A stretch of 64,000 nt of DNA from Hyphococcus sp. (lineage in GTDB: Bacteria; Pseudomonadota; Alphaproteobacteria; Caulobacterales; Parvularculaceae), in contig JABDJK010000053.1 of NCBI GenBank assembly GCA_013002535.1, positions 1-64,000 of the forward strand, read 5' to 3'. The translations under genes were made by a program, and so were the position numbers. Every line of letters begins with the position of its first letter. The first letter of the stretch is position 1. This document shows positions 61,436 to 64,000 of this stretch, piece by piece. A model generated the notes under the pieces. It worked only from the letters and a program-made list of their open reading frames with translations. It was not told the origin of the DNA and did no database searches.

Positions 61436-64000
61436 CTAAGCATTCGCTTTTTTTGCTATCTTTTTCTTCGTCGCCTTTTTCTTTGCCGCCGTTTTTTTAG
61501 CGGGCGCCTTCTTGGCCGGTTTCTTTTTCGCTGGCGACTGTTTCTTCGCTGTTTTTTTCTTTGCAGCTTTCTTCTTGGTCGCCTTCTTTTTGCGCGGCTT
61601 TTTCTTTTCTTTCTCGGCGATCAATTCGACTGCGCGTTCCAACGTAACATTTTCCGGATCTAGGCCGTTCGGCAGCGTCGCGTTCGTTTTCTGGTGTTTG
61701 ATGTATGGCCCGTAGCGCCCGTCCATGACATTGACGGGATCGCCAGTTTCCGGGTGAGCGCCGAGTTCCTTCAGCGCCTTCGCCTGGCGGCGTCCGCGCG
61801 GATTGGCGATTTTTTCGGCAATTAATGTTACAGCGCGGTTGAGGCCAACTTCAAAAAGCTCATCGACATTGGCGAGGCTTGCATAGGTTTTGCCATGTTT
61901 CACGTAAGGACCGAAACGACCGAGGCCGGCGACGATCATTTCGCCGTCTTCCGGGTGCTGACCAACATCGCGCGGCAGGGAAAGCAGCATCAAAGCTTTC
62001 TCCATATCGATATCGGCGGGGTCCCAGCCTTTCGGAAGTCCGGCGCGTCTTGGCTTTTCTTTCGTGCCCTTTTCCTGTTCGCCGATCTGAAGATAAGGTC
62101 CGAAACGTCCTGTTTTCAATGCAATATCGAGCCCAGTCTCAGGGTCTTTACCAAGTATCTTGTCACCGGTTTCGGCGGGGTCCTCCCCTTCGCCGAGGGC
62201 AGCCAATTGGCGCGTGTGGTTGCAGTCAGGATAGTTGGAACAGCCGATAAAGGCGCCGTAGCGGCCGGTTTTCAGGGATAGCCGCCCGTCGTCGCAAGCC
62301 GGGCATTTGCGCGGATCGGAGCCGTCTTCTTTTGCCGGGAAGATGAGCGGGCCGAGGCTTTCATTCAGCGCGTCCAGAACTTCGGAAATCCGCAATTCGC
62401 CGATATCTTCGACGGCGGCGTGAAATTCGGTCCAGAAATTTCGCAAAAAGACTTTCCAGTCAGCATCACCGGCGGAAATTTCATCGAGTGTTTCTTCGAG
62501 GTTCGCTGTGAAGTCGTACTCGACATATTTGTGGAAATAATTTTCCAGAAATGCGACGACAATTCGGCCTTTGGAATCCGGAATAAACCGGTTGCGGTCC
62601 ATGTTGACATAGCCGCGATCGCGCAACGTCGAGAGGATCGACGCATATGTCGAGGGCCGACCGATGCCGAGTTCTTCAAGTCTTTTAACAAGACTGGCTT
62701 CAGAAAAGCGCGGCGGCGGCTGGGTGAAATGCTGATCCGCATTGACGTCGGAAATGACGGCATTCTCGCCGACTTTTAGCTTGGGCAGAACGCCGCCATT
62801 TTCATCAGCGTCCGGATCATCGCGGCCTTCTTCATAAAGCGCGAGGAAGCCGTCAAACAAAATGACGGAGCCTGTCGCGCGCAGACCGGTTTTCTTGTCG
62901 GCGGATGCAAGATCGATGGTCGTATTTTCGAGGCGCGCTGAGGCCATCTGGCTCGCAATGGCGCGTTTCCAGATTAGTTCGTAGAGTTTGTGCTGGTCGG
63001 AATCGAGACCTCGAATAGATTCTGGCGAGCGCATGAAAGCTGTCGGGCGGATCGCTTCATGTGCCTCCTGTGCATTCTTGGCTTTTGATTTATAGGCGCG
63101 CGGTTTTTCTGGCACATATTTGTCGCCAAACTTGCTGCCGATGGATTTGCGCGCATCGCCGATGGCTTCCGGCGCCATATCAACGCCGTCGGTCCGCATG
63201 TAAGTAATAAGTCCGGTTGTGTCGCCGCCAATGTCGATGCCCTCATATAGGGTCTGCGCGGTACGCATCGTGCGCTGGGCATTGAACCCAAGCTTTCGCG
63301 CCGCCTCCTGTTGAAGGGTTGAGGTCGTAAACGGCGGCGGCGGATTGCGGCTCGAGGGTTTTGCCTCAACGGCCTCTACCGTGAAGGTTCCGTTTTCGAC
63401 TGCGCGTTTTGCCGCAATCGCATCATCTTCGTTGGCAAGCGAGAATTTTTTTAGCTTTTCGCCTTCATGAACTACGAGACGCGTATCAAACTGTGCGCCG
63501 CTCGCCGTGGCTTGCGCTTTGACCGACCAGTATTCAACTGGAACGAAAGTTTCGATTTCCAGCTCGCGCTCGCAAATCAATCGCAAAGCGACAGATTGAA
63601 CGCGGCCGGCAGACCGTGCGCCGGGAAGTTTGCGCCATAAAACCGGCGAGAGTGTAAAACCGACGAGGTAGTCCAATGCGCGGCGAGCAAGATACGCATC
63701 GACCAGATCAGAATCGACTTCACGCGGGTGCGCCATCGCTTCCTGAACGGCGGCCTTGGTGATGGCGTTGAATGCGACGCGATCAATGCGAACGCCTTTT
63801 AAGGCTTTTTTCTGTGCTAGCGCTTCGAGCAAATGCCACGAAATCGCCTCGCCCTCGCGATCCGGGTCAGTCGCCAGCACCAGACGGTCGGCGCCTTTTA
63901 CGGCGGCGGCAATTTCATTAACGCGCTTTTTCGAACCCGCGTCGAGTTCCCAGATCATGGCGAAATCATTGTCGGGATCGACTGAGCCATTTTTGGACGG
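61436..64000 (-). CDS. topA: DNA topoisomerase I (N-terminus beyond the window)
   Basis: Relaxes negative supercoils. The frame is open to the right edge, so the first about 60 residues (start of the TOPRIM domain) are missing. Visible: LATDPDREGEAISWHLLEAL (TOPRIM acidic triad), GRVQSVALRLICERE, active-site Tyr in GLITYMRTDG, then HEAIRPT. One C-terminal zinc finger (CPACDDGRLSLK...CSNYPDC) and three GRFGPY-type C-terminal repeats follow. A long Lys/Ala-rich tail (about 60 residues) ends the protein. Such tails aid DNA and RNA polymerase contacts in other bacteria. The gene order topA then rnr is kept, with insertions. Confidence 0.95.
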   Translation of the reverse strand, partial: PSKNGSVDPDNDFAMIWELDAGSKKRVNEIAAAVKGADRLVLATDPDREGEAISWHLLEALAQKKALKGVRIDRVAFNAITKAAVQEAMAHPREVDSDLVDAYLARRALDYLVGFTLSPVLWRKLPGARSAGRVQSVALRLICERELEIETFVPVEYWSVKAQATASGAQFDTRLVVHEGEKLKKFSLANEDDAIAAKRAVENGTFTVEAVEAKPSSRNPPPPFTTSTLQQEAARKLGFNAQRTMRTAQTLYEGIDIGGDTTGLITYMRTDGVDMAPEAIGDARKSIGSKFGDKYVPEKPRAYKSKAKNAQEAHEAIRPTAFMRSPESIRGLDSDQHKLYELIWKRAIASQMASARLENTTIDLASADKKTGLRATGSVILFDGFLALYEEGRDDPDADENGGVLPKLKVGENAVISDVNADQHFTQPPPRFSEASLVKRLEELGIGRPSTYASILSTLRDRGYVNMDRNRFIPDSKGRIVVAFLENYFHKYVEYDFTANLEETLDEISAGDADWKVFLRNFWTEFHAAVEDIGELRISEVLDALNESLGPLIFPAKEDGSDPRKCPACDDGRLSLKTGRYGAFIGCSNYPDCNHTRQLAALGEGEDPAETGDKILGKDPETGLDIALKTGRFGPYLQIGEQEKGTKEKPRRAGLPKGWDPADIDMEKALMLLSLPRDVGQHPEDGEMIVAGLGRFGPYVKHGKTYASLANVDELFEVGLNRAVTLIAEKIANPRGRRQAKALKELGAHPETGDPVNVMDGRYGPYIKHQKTNATLPNGLDPENVTLERAVELIAEKEKKKPRKKKATKKKAAKKKTAKKQSPAKKKPAKKAPAKKTAAKKKATKKKIAKKANA

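Overview
The window looks like the chromosome of an alphaproteobacterium of about 55-57% GC. The evidence is the type of housekeeping genes (argS, secE-nusG, ispH-rnhA, topA and rnr with lysine-rich tails), an Oar-like TonB receptor, a TorF-type porin, PEPxxW-CTERM proteins and a consensus FMN riboswitch. A marine Parvularculales/Caulobacterales-like lineage is a guess; nothing here fixes the genus.

Region by region. 1-388: no gene, but the 3' half of a tRNA-Trp lies at 235-280 without its 5' half, as at an integration scar. 389-10233: two opposed transcription units for an aromatic CoA-thioester pathway. One is a fused indolepyruvate-type ferredoxin oxidoreductase pair (+). The other is a six-gene operon (-) of SDR, MarR, enoyl-CoA hydratase, acyl-CoA dehydrogenase, RidA and a fused aminobenzoyl/salicylyl-CoA monooxygenase-reductase. 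That operon starts from a promoter that appears leaderless and contains a palindromic operator. 10485-11327: secE-nusG, not followed by rplK. 11331-18189: a glycosyltransferase, a small membrane protein, an HD-domain protein, an MBOAT/SGNH O-acylation pair, a sulfotransferase-like protein and a class IV aminotransferase. 18278-28643: exported M17 aminopeptidase, TetR with a palindromic operator, Rieske oxygenase, gamma-glutamyltransferase, VOC protein, a MAPEG/haloalkane dehalogenase/amine oxidase operon, and lpdA. 28644-33313: a gene-poor stretch with a hairpin, a porin, small secreted proteins and two broken genes. 33424-41532: RimJ, an EAL protein, YqgE, peroxiredoxin, rnhA, ispH, a lipoprotein and argS. 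41824-45336: a large TonB receptor, a terminator and a cluster of nested hairpins. 45365-49372: the riboflavin operon ribD-ribE-ribB-ribH, whose last gene is a GTP cyclohydrolase I with an N-terminal XRE-type HTH domain; promoter, FMN riboswitch and terminator are all visible upstream. 49552-56309: M3 lipoprotein peptidase, exported MsrA, two tandem PEP-CTERM paralogues, and a prolyl-oligopeptidase family enzyme. 56388-64000: a frameshifted gene, rnr, an M23 lipoprotein, two more broken genes, and topA running off the right edge.

Recurring themes. An ~78-80 bp two-hairpin dispersed repeat occurs three times between genes. Five reading frames are broken, three of them by one missing base (at least two within homopolymers) and two by one in-frame TAA, so both gene decay and assembly error must be considered. 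The strongest candidate for something undescribed is the XRE-GTP cyclohydrolase I fusion inside an FMN-riboswitch riboflavin operon that has neither GTP cyclohydrolase II nor nusB.
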